NCBI GenBank assembly: GCA_958295865.1
Contig: CATQHF010000001.1
Span: 124,001-188,000 of the forward strand
DNA: 64,000 bases
Source of the DNA: an uncultured Dehalococcoidia bacterium
GTDB taxonomy: Bacteria > Chloroflexota > Dehalococcoidia > Lucifugimonadales > JADFKI01
Reading direction: 5' to 3'
Below, one piece after another: positions 1-8,735 of this stretch. The translations under genes and the position numbers were made by a program. Position 1 is the stretch's first letter. Each line of letters opens with the position of its first letter. The notes under the pieces are model-generated. The model saw only the letters and a list, made by a program, of their open reading frames with translations, was not told the origin of the DNA and ran no database searches.

Positions 1-295
1 TAACTCGAAAGGCGCTGCTTTAGCAGATGACGAAATTCAACTAAGCCTGTCAGGACAAGACGCCGAACCCGTCGAAATACACGGTGTCCTGCGCTATGCA
101 GATGCGACGCGCGACAACAGCAACCAAATCAGAGTAATCGACAATGAGGACAACAGGACGCATACAATTGAAGTTCCTGAAGGGATGATGAACGATATTG
201 TGCGCCCGATGTGGGATTTAGATGTGGTCATCGCCGGACTTCGCATCGGCAATCGCATTGTGCTTCGAGACATCTGGGAAGCGGATTCGGATTGA
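1..295 (+). CDS. Hypothetical protein, 3' part only
   Basis: An open frame enters from the left edge (codons in phase with position 2) and stops with TGA at 293-295, giving about 97 C-terminal residues. The segment contains a VEIHGVLRYADATRD stretch and ends in IVLRDIWEADSD. No family was recognised. It runs in the same direction as the ABC exporter that follows and may be its operon partner. Confidence 0.55.
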   Translation, partial: NSKGAALADDEIQLSLSGQDAEPVEIHGVLRYADATRDNSNQIRVIDNEDNRTHTIEVPEGMMNDIVRPMWDLDVVIAGLRIGNRIVLRDIWEADSD

Positions 296-329
296 AGCGA
301 ATGTATCTCTTTTAGGTGCGGATGGGAAT

Positions 330-2150
330 TTGGCTTTGTCTGATCCTTCAACCGAGGGGCGCTTGGAACAGGATGCGCTGCCGTTCACAGCCATTGTGCC
401 GAGGGTTTTCGGGTTAGTTGCGGTTCATTGGCGCGTCCTTGTTGCTGCGTCGTTCCTGTCTCTGACGGTGAGCCTCCTGTGGATGCTTCCTCCGTTGCTG
501 ATAAGCCTTATCATCGACCGCGCGATTCTGGGCGCAGACGCGCGCCTGCTCTTTCTTCTCTCCGGCGGGCTTTTGGGCGCGGCGCTTCTGATAGGGTTGT
601 TCAACCTTTTGGAAGATTACTTCCTCGCGCTGCTGGGTGAGCGTGTGGTTCGTTCGCTTCGCATAATGATGTTTGAGGCGCTGCAACGCCAGTCCCACCG
701 TTTCTTTGTGCGTACCAGTTCAGGGGCAATAGTCTCTCGTATGTGGAATGATGTATCCGGAATACATAACGCGGTGAGTTCCGGAATAGCCGAAATGTTT
801 AGTACCCTCGTGCTGTTTGCGGTCACTCTTGCCTTCATGTTCACTTGGAACTGGACGCTTGCGCTCTTGTCCATATCGCTGCTGCCCTTGGTGTTCGGCG
901 TCAGCCTGTTTATGGGAAAGTTGACCGAGGCTGTCAACGATGTCTTGTTCGACAAACTCGATGGGATGACCTCATTCACACTCGAAAGGTTCAGCATAAA
1001 CGGTTTCACGCTGCTCGGCGGGTTTGGATACGATAGAGCGCGGGACTCGAAACGGTTCGCCAACGATACTGATGAGCTGCTGACGCTGTCCGTTCGCCAG
1101 AGCATGGCTGTGCAGGTCGTTGTTCTCACTCTCGGCTTGTTCACAATCCTTTCCTCTCTGCTCATCTACCTATATGGCGGATTGAGGGTGATTGACGGCG
1201 CGCTGAGTTTGGGCACGCTTACCGCTTTCATCGCGCTCTCCGTGAGGCTCGCATGGCCAGTAGCGAATCTGTCAAATCTGAGTGTCAATTTCATAGGGGC
1301 GACGGCTCCGTTCAGGCGTGTCTTCGAGTGGATAGACTTGACGCCGGAGATAACGGATGCGGCGGACGCCCGTGAGCTGCGCGATACTCGCGGGCATATA
1401 GCCTTCAAGGATGTCTCATTTGAATACGAACCCGGCGTCCCCGTGCTCAGGGAACTGTCCTTTGAAGTTCAACCCGGTCGGCTTACGGCTTTGGTCGGTC
1501 CAAGCGGCGCGGGAAAGACCACGATAACCTACCTGATGCTTCGCTTCTACGACCCTACGGCGGGCAGCATCGAAATCGACGGCAATGACCTGCGCCATGT
1601 TCGGCTGGCTTCCCTGCGTGAAGGCACAAGCATCGTGCCGCAGGAGACCGTCGTATTCAACACAACCATTCGTGAAAACTTGCTTATCGCAAAGCCGGAC
1701 GCCACGAAGGACGAACTTGCTGCCGCGTGTGAAGCCGCTCAATTGCATGAGGTTATCGGGAATATGCCGGACGGCTACGAAAGTCTTGTCGGCGAGTTCG
1801 GATACAGCCTTTCCGGTGGTGAGCGCCAACGGCTTGCCATTGCCAGAGCTATATTGAAGCGTCCCAGACTGCTGATTATGGATGAGCCTACCTCATCCTT
1901 GGATTCGATTACGGAGCGCGCGATAAGGGATTCATTGACAGCGGTTCTTGCTCAATCCACGACTATCGTCATAGCGCACAGGCTCTCGACCGTTCTCGCC
2001 GCCGATACCATACTGGTACTGGATGAAGGGCGGTGTGTGGATTCGGGTCGCCACGATGAATTACTTGTTAGGTGCGACTTGTACAAACGGCTGTACGAAG
2101 AACAGTTTGCGCCTCAGAACTTTCCCGGCCTCAACGATGATGCGCCATAA
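330..2150 (+). CDS. ABC transporter, fused permease and ATPase (exporter type)
   Basis: Half-size ABC exporter: an N-terminal six-helix membrane domain followed by a nucleotide-binding domain, acting in the cytoplasmic membrane as a dimer to export an unknown substrate. The ATPase half shows Walker A (GPSGAGKT), the signature LSGGERQR, Walker B (LLIMDEPT) and the H-loop (IVIAHRLST). The frame is open from an ATG at 222, but that start would overlap the preceding gene by 74 bases and gives un-protein-like sequence. A TTG at 330 preceded by GGATGGG is taken here as likelier, and the exact start is uncertain. Downstream, a promoter and terminator-like hairpin separate it from the phage-like genes, so it is probably the last gene of its operon. 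Confidence 0.9.
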   Translation: MALSDPSTEGRLEQDALPFTAIVPRVFGLVAVHWRVLVAASFLSLTVSLLWMLPPLLISLIIDRAILGADARLLFLLSGGLLGAALLIGLFNLLEDYFLALLGERVVRSLRIMMFEALQRQSHRFFVRTSSGAIVSRMWNDVSGIHNAVSSGIAEMFSTLVLFAVTLAFMFTWNWTLALLSISLLPLVFGVSLFMGKLTEAVNDVLFDKLDGMTSFTLERFSINGFTLLGGFGYDRARDSKRFANDTDELLTLSVRQSMAVQVVVLTLGLFTILSSLLIYLYGGLRVIDGALSLGTLTAFIALSVRLAWPVANLSNLSVNFIGATAPFRRVFEWIDLTPEITDAADARELRDTRGHIAFKDVSFEYEPGVPVLRELSFEVQPGRLTALVGPSGAGKTTITYLMLRFYDPTAGSIEIDGNDLRHVRLASLREGTSIVPQETVVFNTTIRENLLIAKPDATKDELAAACEAAQLHEVIGNMPDGYESLVGEFGYSLSGGERQRLAIARAILKRPRLLIMDEPTSSLDSITERAIRDSLTAVLAQSTTIVIAHRLSTVLAADTILVLDEGRCVDSGRHDELLVRCDLYKRLYEEQFAPQNFPGLNDDAP

Positions 2151-2464
2151 TGAGCGATACACCCCGCTCGAAGACAGAAGGATTGCGATGAAAGCCGTGT
2201 GAGCGGGTGAAGTTCAGGATTATCTCTTGACATCGCAAAACGCATGTGCTAGTTTAGCACCATAGTCGAATAACCGCTCCGTGACGGAGCCTGCCTATGA
2301 GGGCGAAGACGCCCCCGATTTCGTGACCGACGACGGTCCCGCGTATCGGGGGCTTTTTGCGTTTGGCGAACTTGTCGGTATAGCAGCCGGTCAGCCAGCC
2401 AATCGGATAGGTTCGCGGCATGTACTGACTGACAGATCTATCAACTATATGAGAGGGGACAGAA
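2151..2464 (+). promoter_or_regulatory. Intergenic control region before the capsid cassette
   Basis: A 314-base gap holding no gene. It contains a sigma-70-like promoter: TTGACA at 2227-2232, a 17-base spacer, TAGTTT at 2250-2255, so transcription would start near 2262. The transcript begins with several hairpins (separate entry). After the terminator-like stem, about 100 bases lead to a purine-rich GAGAGGGGA before the protease start. Confidence 0.6.
2262..2358 (+). ncRNA. Candidate structured leader or small RNA with terminator/antiterminator stems
   Basis: Hairpins seen in order: GCTCCG-TGA-CGGAGC (2276-2290); GGGCG-AAGA-CGCCC (2301-2314); and a long stem pairing GCCCCCGAT (2311-2319) with ATCGGGGGC (2345-2353), which encloses GACCG-ACGA-CGGTC (2325-2338) and is followed by TTTTT (2354-2358). 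The second hairpin uses bases 2311-2314 of the terminator-like 5' arm, so the two folds exclude each other, as in attenuators and riboswitches. No known riboswitch class was matched. It could also be a free small RNA ending at the T-run. Confidence 0.45.
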
Positions 2465-3064
2465 TTGGACAATCCGAATGGGCAGGACAGAGGAATACGG
2501 TCGATGAGCATGGACATCTTGGAGCGCGGGGCGGTGGGTTCGAGTCGGCGCAGCGTTACTATCGCGGCGAACGACAGGGCGCGCACCGCGCCTGAGCTCG
2601 ACCTCGACGGCTTGCGATTCGATAACTATCGGCGCAATCCGGTTGTGATGTGGGCGCACGACTCGGTGGGGCGGTCGCCGTCGGGCGGGCTGCCCATCGG
2701 CAGGACTTTGAGCATCAGCCGCGCGCCTGAGGGCGGCATCGTGGCGGAGTTCGAGTTTCTGGAGGACGACGCCTTCGCGCAGCGCATCCGCAACGCATGG
2801 GACAAGGGGTTTCTGCAAGCGGCGTCCATAAGCTGGCTGCCGCTGGAGAGCGTGCCTGCGGAGGGCGGCGTCCTGCGCGATACCCGCGCCGAGCTGCTGG
2901 AATGGTCAATCGTCTCGGTGCCTGCTGACCCGGACGCGCTGCGCGAGTCGCACCGGCGCATGCTCCACTCGCTGCTCGACGAGCAGCCGCCTGCCGCCGG
3001 CTTGGCTGAGGTCCGGGCGCTGACCGCGCAGCTGCGGGAGACGCTGCGTGTGCCGACTGAGTGA
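2465..3064 (+). CDS. HK97-family prohead protease
   Basis: About 199 residues, normal length for the HK97 gp4-like (U35) proteases that cleave the scaffold domain of the capsid protein during head maturation. The family pattern is visible: NPVVMWAHD with the presumed catalytic His, a central ASISWLPLE with the Ser, and LLEWSIVSVPAD near the C-terminus. A TTG at 2465 follows GAGAGGGGA. An ATG near 2507 is an alternative that would remove 14 residues. It is immediately upstream of the major capsid gene, the usual phage head order. Portal and terminase genes expected upstream are absent; an ABC exporter is there instead. Confidence 0.82.
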   Translation: MDNPNGQDRGIRSMSMDILERGAVGSSRRSVTIAANDRARTAPELDLDGLRFDNYRRNPVVMWAHDSVGRSPSGGLPIGRTLSISRAPEGGIVAEFEFLEDDAFAQRIRNAWDKGFLQAASISWLPLESVPAEGGVLRDTRAELLEWSIVSVPADPDALRESHRRMLHSLLDEQPPAAGLAEVRALTAQLRETLRVPTE

Positions 3065-3170
3065 CGGGGGCGCGGGATGGACAAGATTTTTACCCCTATC
3101 CCTGTGAAAACGGGGGACGTCTAACCGATTTCAAGAAACGCTGAAAGTATAACTAGAAAGGAATATCGCA

Positions 3171-4646
3171 ATGACTACTACCGACATCGAGGGAATCAAG
3201 AAAGACCTGGTTGACATCAACGCCTTCGTGCGCGAGCGGTTCGAGCCGATGAGCCGCGATGTGGGGCTGCTGCGCGAGGAGACGGAGCGCATTCGGGAGT
3301 CGCTGAACGCCACGACGCAGCGCGAGCGCAGCCTGCGCCGCAACGCCTTGAGCGGCTACGTGCAGGAGGCGGCGCTGCCGACCGTGCCTTCGGGGGCATA
3401 CGCCGGAATGGACATCTTCGACCTGGGGCTGATGCGGCGCTTCGCGCACTCGCAGCGGCGCGAGGGCTTCGTTACGGGGTGGATCGACCGCGCGGAGGAG
3501 GCGAAGCGCCTGCTTGCCGCAAGCATCACGCCCGCCGACATACAGGCGTCGCACTCCGCGGCTGAGCGGCGGCTGGAACGCTGGTTCCGCGTCGATTCGA
3601 GGGACACGGGGCAGTTCGGGGGCTTCAGCCGCCAGCTGCTGGGCGCGATGACGCGCGCGGCGATGGACAGCACTACGGCGGGCAGCGGCGACGAACTGGT
3701 GGCGACGCTGGAGGCGCGTGAACTCTGGCAGGATGTGAACTTGCAAACGCTGGTCGCGCCCATCATCCCGACATTTCCGATGCCGTCGAATCCGTTCGAG
3801 GTGCCGCGGCAGTTGGGCGATGTGAGCTTCTATCCGGGCACGGAGAACGCGGCGACCACATCCACCGCGCTCACTACGGGCAGGACGACGCTGACGGCAT
3901 ACGAGCTCGTGGGGCAAGTGCCGTATAGCTTCACGCTGGAAGAGGACGGCGTAATCGCCATGCTGCCGGAGATACGAGCGGGGCTGGTTCGCAATGTCGC
4001 GGAGGTGCTGGACGACATCGTGCTCAACGCCGACACGACCGCCACCAACAATATCAACGCCGACGGCGCTGCCCTCACGACAAGCTCGGCGGGCAAGGCG
4101 CACTGGCTGCTCGGCTACGACGGCATCATGCATCTGCCGCTGGTGGATAACACGGCGCAGGCGATCAACCACAACGCCGCGGTGTCCGACGAGATGTTCA
4201 ACAAGCTGCGCGCCAAGCTGGGCAAGTACGGCGCGAGACCGTCGCAGCTGGCGTGGATTATGGATGTGAACACCTTCATACGCGCGCAGTCTGTCGATCA
4301 GTTCAGGACGATGGACAAGCTGGGGCCGAACGCCACAGTGCTGACCGGGATGCTGGGCGCGGTGGAGGGCATACCCGTCATCGTGTCGGAGCAGATGCCG
4401 CCGGCGGACGCGGACGGCAAGGTAACGGACGGCGCATCCACGAACACGAAGGGCAGGCTGCTGCTGGTGAACCGAACGCAGTGGGCGCAGGGCTTCCGCC
4501 GCGAACTCAGGATCGATGTCGATCGCGACACGCAGAAGCGGCAGACGGTCGTAACCGTCAGCTTCCGCCATGCGCTCGCGGAACGCAGCGGCGCGCGCGA
4601 CTCGGCAACTCATACGGGGCTGCAATACAACATCAGCCTGGCATAA
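3171..4646 (+). CDS. HK97-fold phage major capsid protein
   Basis: 491 residues. The first 60 or so are charged and predicted coiled coil (the delta/scaffold part removed by the prohead protease), followed by a region consistent with the HK97 capsid fold, including an EVPRQLGDVSFYPGTENA segment and a C-terminal RIDVDRDTQKRQTVVTVSFRHA strand. ATG at 3171 follows AAAGGA. With the protease upstream and a connector downstream it forms a head-assembly cassette. The frame is long and clean, without stops or frameshifts, so it does not look decayed. Confidence 0.88.
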   Translation: MTTTDIEGIKKDLVDINAFVRERFEPMSRDVGLLREETERIRESLNATTQRERSLRRNALSGYVQEAALPTVPSGAYAGMDIFDLGLMRRFAHSQRREGFVTGWIDRAEEAKRLLAASITPADIQASHSAAERRLERWFRVDSRDTGQFGGFSRQLLGAMTRAAMDSTTAGSGDELVATLEARELWQDVNLQTLVAPIIPTFPMPSNPFEVPRQLGDVSFYPGTENAATTSTALTTGRTTLTAYELVGQVPYSFTLEEDGVIAMLPEIRAGLVRNVAEVLDDIVLNADTTATNNINADGAALTTSSAGKAHWLLGYDGIMHLPLVDNTAQAINHNAAVSDEMFNKLRAKLGKYGARPSQLAWIMDVNTFIRAQSVDQFRTMDKLGPNATVLTGMLGAVEGIPVIVSEQMPPADADGKVTDGASTNTKGRLLLVNRTQWAQGFRRELRIDVDRDTQKRQTVVTVSFRHALAERSGARDSATHTGLQYNISLA

Positions 4647-4669
4647 CGACGAAAACTAGGTTCCGTTGG

Positions 4670-4698
4670 CATTTCTGCCATTCCCGTGAAAACGGGAA
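4670..4698. repeat. Short palindrome ATTCCCGTGAAAACGGGAAT
   Basis: Member of a scattered family of inverted repeats of the form ATTCC(T/C)G-loop-C(A/G)GGAAT, here between the capsid and connector genes. Related copies occur at 35150, 39295, 44088, 48285, 51523, 52840, 56572, 56645, 60642 and 62068. Confidence 0.7.
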
Positions 4699-4819
4699 TC
4701 AGAGCCGCGAAACGGGGCAGATTTTGTGCCATTTAATGGGATGGGCAGGTTACTAATATAGGAAAGCAGACAATCCTGTCCATCCCGCTCATCCTGTCAG
4801 CATCGAGAAGGTACTCAAA

Positions 4820-5662
4820 ATGACAAACGCATACATAGCGCTGGATGTGCTGAAGGGCGCATCGGCGCTGAACATTACGGGGACGAACCACGATAGCAGG
4901 CTGCTCAGTCTGGCGGAGGCAGCAAGCAGGGTCATAGACGGCCGGTGCAACCGCCATTTCTTTGTGCGAAAGGCGACGCTGCGCTTGGGCGGCAGCGGCG
5001 GGGCGACGCTGGGCGTGCCGGATCTGGTGAGCGTGGACGGCGGCGGCTTGCGCGCCTACGACATCGGCAACGGCGAATTCGCAACGCAGTGGGACGACGC
5101 CGACTATCGGCTGCTGCCCACCGATGCCGATCCCGCTTCGGCGGGCAACTCGAACTCGCGCCCGTACACGCAGATACTGGCGGTGGGGGCTGTCGACGGC
5201 AAGGTGCGCTTTCGGCGGCGGCGCGACAATGTGGAGGTGAACGGGCGTTGGGGCTGGTGGCAGCATCTACGGCGCATGGCGCAGACGGTCGCGGCGGTCG
5301 CCGATGATTCCGCCACCGCGCTTACCCTGTCCGCTCAGTCAGCCGGCGAGATGAATATATCGGCGGGGCATACGCTGCTAATCGGCGACGAGCAGCTCTA
5401 TGTGCGGGCGCGGGCGGGCGACGCGCTGACGGTGGCGCGCGGCGTCAACGGCACGACCGCCGCCGCAATCGCTGAGGGCAGCGCAATCGACATCTACGAG
5501 TACCCGCCGCCGATAGCGGAGGCGGCGCTGCTTCTGGTGGCGCGCATGTGGCAAGGCGCGCTCGTGGGCGCGACAGCGCAGCAAGCACAGGGCGACGGCA
5601 TGGACGCCGACATCGCGCTGCTGCTCAGCTCATACCGCAAGCCCGTACTCGGAATCCCCTGA
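4820..5662 (+). CDS. Phage gp6-like head-tail connector protein
   Basis: 280 residues. The N-terminus (IALDVLKGASALNI, then LLSLAEAASRVIDGRCNRHF) matches the gp6-like connector/adaptor proteins that join portal and tail. It is longer than typical family members (about 100-200 residues), with an extra C-terminal part of unknown role. ATG at 4820 has AGAAGG upstream. Third gene of the capsid cassette, 173 bases after the capsid gene. No tail gene follows: the next sequence is dispersed repeats. Confidence 0.65.
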   Translation: MTNAYIALDVLKGASALNITGTNHDSRLLSLAEAASRVIDGRCNRHFFVRKATLRLGGSGGATLGVPDLVSVDGGGLRAYDIGNGEFATQWDDADYRLLPTDADPASAGNSNSRPYTQILAVGAVDGKVRFRRRRDNVEVNGRWGWWQHLRRMAQTVAAVADDSATALTLSAQSAGEMNISAGHTLLIGDEQLYVRARAGDALTVARGVNGTTAAAIAEGSAIDIYEYPPPIAEAALLLVARMWQGALVGATAQQAQGDGMDADIALLLSSYRKPVLGIP

Positions 5663-6123
5663 ACCGCGCCGTATGAATTGCGCCGGAGCAGGCTGACGGC
5701 TTGCGAACCGGCGACTATATGAGGGATTGCTCATGGCGAACGGGCTTAGCGGGGCGGTGTGAACTGCTGGGCGGGGTGAATTGCTGGGGATTGGTTTTCG
5801 CTTTTGGGTTGTGAGGGGCAAGAGCTTTCAATTGTCACCCCGAACGGAGTGAGGGGTCTAAAATCCTTGCCATATCAGGCGTGTCGATGGCAGGGACTTT
5901 GGATTCCTCACTCCGTTCGGAATGACAGGGGAAATTGCCCGGAATGACAGGGGTGGGCGTTTGGAATGACAGGGGTATTTGCCCGGGATCACAGAGAAAA
6001 TTGCTCGGAATGGCAGTGAGAACGATGCCCTGATAATTGAAAGACTCTATTGTGAAGGGGGGCGCGGTTTGATTTATTGGTATAATGTAAATATCATAGC
6101 CTCGCGACGATACGGGCTGACGG
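5663..6123. repeat. Repeat-rich spacer without genes
   Basis: 461 bases. It holds a TATATGAGGGATTGCTCA-type block (near 5716) that recurs near 7386, then copies of a CCCCGAACGGAGTGAGGGG-type element (near 5838 and inverted near 5910), of the dispersed family seen across the window, and short repeated phrases around GGAATGACAGGGG. No convincing protein-coding frame; a 78-residue frame at 5979-6215 is judged spurious. Confidence 0.6.
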
Positions 6124-6387
6124 CTATATTTCCCGCACGACTACGAGGCGCACATCTTCCACCAGAATGTCCTTCCCGTGCCAATGATGAATGTGTCCGG
6201 TTGCGTTGTCTATGATGCGGTGAGTAGTGACGAGGTGCTTACCGCTTGAGTCCAGATGCTTTACAATTTGGGAAGTAGCATTCGGATATGATCTGGAGGG
6301 AGTAACCGTTTTCTCGATTGGTTCGGTAGTCAACCCGCCTTCTTGAATTCGCCTCCATATACCCATGTCTTCAAACAAAGCATCCAA
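6124..6387 (-). CDS. Small protein of unknown function
   Basis: 87 residues from a TTG at 6387 (an ATG seven codons in is an alternative). The body (PNATSQIVKHLDSSGKHLVT, then HIHHWHGKDILVEDVRLVV) has alternating strand-like segments and a His-rich HHWHGK motif and looks like a real protein, but the family was not recognised. It lies divergently from the 6456 gene. Confidence 0.5.
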   Translation of the reverse strand: MDALFEDMGIWRRIQEGGLTTEPIEKTVTPSRSYPNATSQIVKHLDSSGKHLVTTHRIIDNATGHIHHWHGKDILVEDVRLVVVREI

Positions 6388-6455
6388 GTGTTCTGGGATA
6401 CTTTACGGGTTGGAATCCTAGCCATGCAGACGCTCCGGCAGAAGGGAAAGATGAA

Positions 6456-6845
6456 GTGGATAAGGAACTGAAGAAGGAGCTGTCCGAAATTCTGGCAGCA
6501 TACCTTTCTGGCTGGAAAACGGTTTCTGATTTGTATGAATGGCTGGCAAGCGTGAACTGGGACGAGGGAAGCCTCGACGCTGACAGCCAACAGGTTTTGG
6601 GCATATTTGAACTGCTTGTGACGGATGTTCTCGAAGGCTTCCGGGACGAGATTGAGTTCGCGCGAGAGGCTTCCGATTTCGTCGCCAAGGCAACGGGGTC
6701 AAGATATTTCGTCCCCAAATCTCAAGCGGCTGTGGTATCCTCCGCCTCTTCGTCTGATGACATTGTTCGCAATCTGATGCCCATCAAAACTGCGTCGCCG
6801 GCGGAACAATCCTGGAATATATCACCTCTAACGGCATCCGGGTGA
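6456..6845 (+). CDS. Small acidic helical protein, unknown function
   Basis: 129 residues from a GTG at 6456. Strongly helical and acidic (KELKKELSEILAAYLSGWK, then LGIFELLVTDVLEGFRDEIEF), reminiscent of small partner proteins of toxin-antitoxin or immunity pairs, but no family is assigned. The last 40 residues are Ser/Ala-rich and low in character, and its 3' end overlaps the convergent 6784-7224 gene by 62 bases, so the C-terminus may be altered. Confidence 0.5.
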   Translation: MDKELKKELSEILAAYLSGWKTVSDLYEWLASVNWDEGSLDADSQQVLGIFELLVTDVLEGFRDEIEFAREASDFVAKATGSRYFVPKSQAAVVSSASSSDDIVRNLMPIKTASPAEQSWNISPLTASG

Positions 6846-7224
6846 GAAACTCGCCGCCCAAGTATATCTTGAACCAGTACACACCCGGCATCGTCAGGGG
6901 CATATCAAACTTGGAAATCAAGTTAGCTCCCCTGTTTCCACCCTCAAGGTGAATGCTCAAAATCGAGGGCGGCAGCGTTTCACCCGACGGTAATTCAGGC
7001 ACAACCTTAATCTCGTGCGAGCCACGCGCTTCGCCTGACTTCAGCGCCAGTACGAAAGTCCAGTTAAAATTCGATGCCGGCATTTCTTCAGGCGCATCTA
7101 AACCTTGGGCAGTAACACTTAATCTGTCCACTATGCGAATCAGGGAGAGCGATCCCGACTTGTCCTCTATGACCTGTTCGCAGAATGCGGCTACCGAAAG
7201 GTAAGGGCCTCTTTCAAACGGCAT
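6784..7224 (-). CDS. DUF6941-like protein
   Basis: 146 residues. The N-terminus (YLSVAAFCEQVIEDKSGSLS, then LIRIVDRLSV) and the C-terminal PGVYWFKIYLGGEFLTRMPL resemble the DUF6941 family of small beta-rich proteins of unknown role. ATG at 7224 has GGGAGGTGG upstream. It converges on the 6456 gene. Confidence 0.6.
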   Translation of the reverse strand: MPFERGPYLSVAAFCEQVIEDKSGSLSLIRIVDRLSVTAQGLDAPEEMPASNFNWTFVLALKSGEARGSHEIKVVPELPSGETLPPSILSIHLEGGNRGANLISKFDMPLTMPGVYWFKIYLGGEFLTRMPLEVIYSRIVPPATQF

Positions 7225-7543
7225 TCACCACCTCCCTTGATTGAATAATTCACTGACCCAATCCTATCAGGACTAATGCGCCTGTTCAATTTGAATAGGA
7301 CTTACGCAGTTGAGCGCGATTTCGTACTTGAAACGGGTCAATCTCATGTAGGAGTTCATATTCAAGTGCGTAAGTCCTGAACTAATATGAGGGATTGCTC
7401 AGGGCGAACGGGCTTAGCGGCGCGGCGCGAACTGATTGGGATTGGTTTTCGCTTTCGGGTTGTGGGGGATGTGCGGGAGTAAATCCATTTTACTAACACA
7501 TGGATTTATAGTAACCTAGCACAGCCATAGGCCGCTTGCTAGA
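7225..7543. repeat. Spacer with MITE and repeated block
   Basis: 319 bases without a gene: an 82-bp inverted-repeat element at 7297-7378 (separate entry), then at 7384-7470 a second copy of the TATGAGGGATTGCTCA block also found near 5716. The rest shows nothing recognisable. Confidence 0.55.
7297..7378. mobile_element. 82-bp MITE-like element with AGGACTTACGCA ends
   Basis: Begins AGGACTTACGCA and ends with the exact reverse complement TGCGTAAGTCCT. A second copy in the opposite orientation lies at 45166-45246 and is alike along its whole length (both hold GAGCGCGATTTCGTACTTGA in the corresponding strand). Too small to code for protein, so movement would need a transposase from elsewhere. 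Confidence 0.75.
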
Positions 7544-8194
7544 ATGTCTTCACAGCAATACAACAATGTGTATATGGAATTGATGGTGAACACGATGAGG
7601 CATCCTGAGCACATTGACAAAACCAAAATAGTCATCCAAAGTTTCTTGGCGTTGCTGGGCAAACGAGTTTCGCGCACGCAGATAGTTAAGCTCGTCTATC
7701 TTGCCGATAATCTCTTCTATGAATCCACTGGAAGATCCATTACCGGCACTCAGTATATGTGGGGACACTGCGGGCCTAACGCTGTGGATAACGCCATAGC
7801 CGACACCGTAGATCAGTTGGCAAGCGCAGGAGACATTTGCTTTATTGTCGGTTCGTACAATGGGAGTCCCACTTTCAATTACTGGGTGAACGACACAAGC
7901 GCGACATGGAAAAATGCCGCATCAGCATTGAATGATGGCGAGCGTCAAATCGTGCTTGACATTGCCAGAAAGTATGGACGCTACAATGCGTCCGACCTTG
8001 CCGCATTATCCAAAAAGACAAAGCCGTTTGAGAATGCCCGGCAATATGATCTTTTGCGATTCAAGCAAAGTGAACGGGCTATTGAGTTGCAAAACAAACT
8101 TGCTTCTCAACCCGACTTCCTGCGTGAAGTAGAGCTTGGGTTGGCAGATTTGGAAGCAGGGCGATGGGTATGGGCCGATGAAGTGGATGTGTGA
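7544..8194 (+). CDS. Panacea-domain (DUF4065) protein, SocA-like
   Basis: 216 residues. The Panacea core is visible: a helical start with VSRTQIVKLVYLADNLFYES, then TGTQYMWGHCGPN and VDNAIADTVDQLASAGDI. Panacea proteins act as antitoxins or adaptors in exchangeable toxin-antitoxin pairs. Its partner could be the small gene at 8208-8510, which however runs convergently, whereas classical panTA pairs are co-directional. ATG at 7544 has no clear ribosome site; internal ATGs near 7574 are possible. Confidence 0.75.
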   Translation: MSSQQYNNVYMELMVNTMRHPEHIDKTKIVIQSFLALLGKRVSRTQIVKLVYLADNLFYESTGRSITGTQYMWGHCGPNAVDNAIADTVDQLASAGDICFIVGSYNGSPTFNYWVNDTSATWKNAASALNDGERQIVLDIARKYGRYNASDLAALSKKTKPFENARQYDLLRFKQSERAIELQNKLASQPDFLREVELGLADLEAGRWVWADEVDV

Positions 8195-8207
8195 TTAGGT
8201 GTCCTAG

Positions 8208-8510
8208 CTACAGCATTGTATTGGGTGGGCTGTCCGCATACCAAATAGAAATTACGGTCATTATTTCTTTGCCGTTTTCTAACTCCACTCGATAGACAAT
8301 CCACCAATCTTCGTCCATATAAACCGGTGTAGGTATTCCGCTGCCAAAATCCCTGAGCACCTTAGTTTCATTATCTATCTCATGCTCTGTGGATAGAAGA
8401 ACGAGGAGCCCGTTCAAAGCATGATATTCACTCTCGCTCCGATTCCTTATCTGACTGAGAAACGAAAGGGTCCTGCTCGTGTATCGAATTCGCACTGTGT
8501 AATCCTCCAA
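8208..8510 (-). CDS. Small basic-core protein, possibly RelE/ParE-like
   Basis: 100 residues from a TTG at 8510 (a GTG five codons in is possible). Pattern VRIRYTSRTLSFLSQIRN at the start, WWIVYRVELENGKEIMTVIS near the end recalls the beta-sheet C-terminus of RelE/ParE toxins and DUF4258-like proteins, but this is a weak resemblance. Convergent with the Panacea gene, 13 bases apart. Confidence 0.45.
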   Translation of the reverse strand: MEDYTVRIRYTSRTLSFLSQIRNRSESEYHALNGLLVLLSTEHEIDNETKVLRDFGSGIPTPVYMDEDWWIVYRVELENGKEIMTVISIWYADSPPNTML

Positions 8511-8669
8511 TGGTAGATACAGTAAAACGGCTATCTATCCTAATAGCGTCTTTTACATTATGTGTATAACTACAAGGCAACTCAAGGTCATTAACGGTTT
8601 GTTTTTATCAATGCAAGCGAACAGGTAATCGTGTGAGTTCATCATCATTGATTTGCTGCACTCCGCAAA

Positions 8670-8699
8670 TTGACACCCTGCCGAAGCCGATGCTACCAT
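8670..8699 (+). promoter_or_regulatory. Probable nuo operon promoter
   Basis: TTGACA at 8670-8675, 18-base spacer, TACCAT at 8694-8699, placing the start of transcription around 8706, about 30 bases before nuoA. The GGGAGGG ribosome site lies at 8723-8730. Confidence 0.55.
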
Positions 8700-8735
8700 A
8701 ACCTCAGCCTCTAGCTCAGCATCGGGAGGGACGGT

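Noticed and set aside
2262..2358. Guanidine-II (mini-ykkC) riboswitch because of an ACGA loop
   Set aside because: Only one hairpin has the ACGA loop; the paired hairpins required by that class are not present.
3153..4625. Long minus-strand frame of 490 residues opposite the capsid gene
   Set aside because: Arg/His-rich shadow of a GC-rich gene; the plus strand encodes a recognisable capsid protein.
5979..6215. 78-residue frame in the spacer after the capsid cassette
   Set aside because: Begins in repeat sequence, overlaps the better minus-strand frame at 6124 and shows no protein-like pattern.
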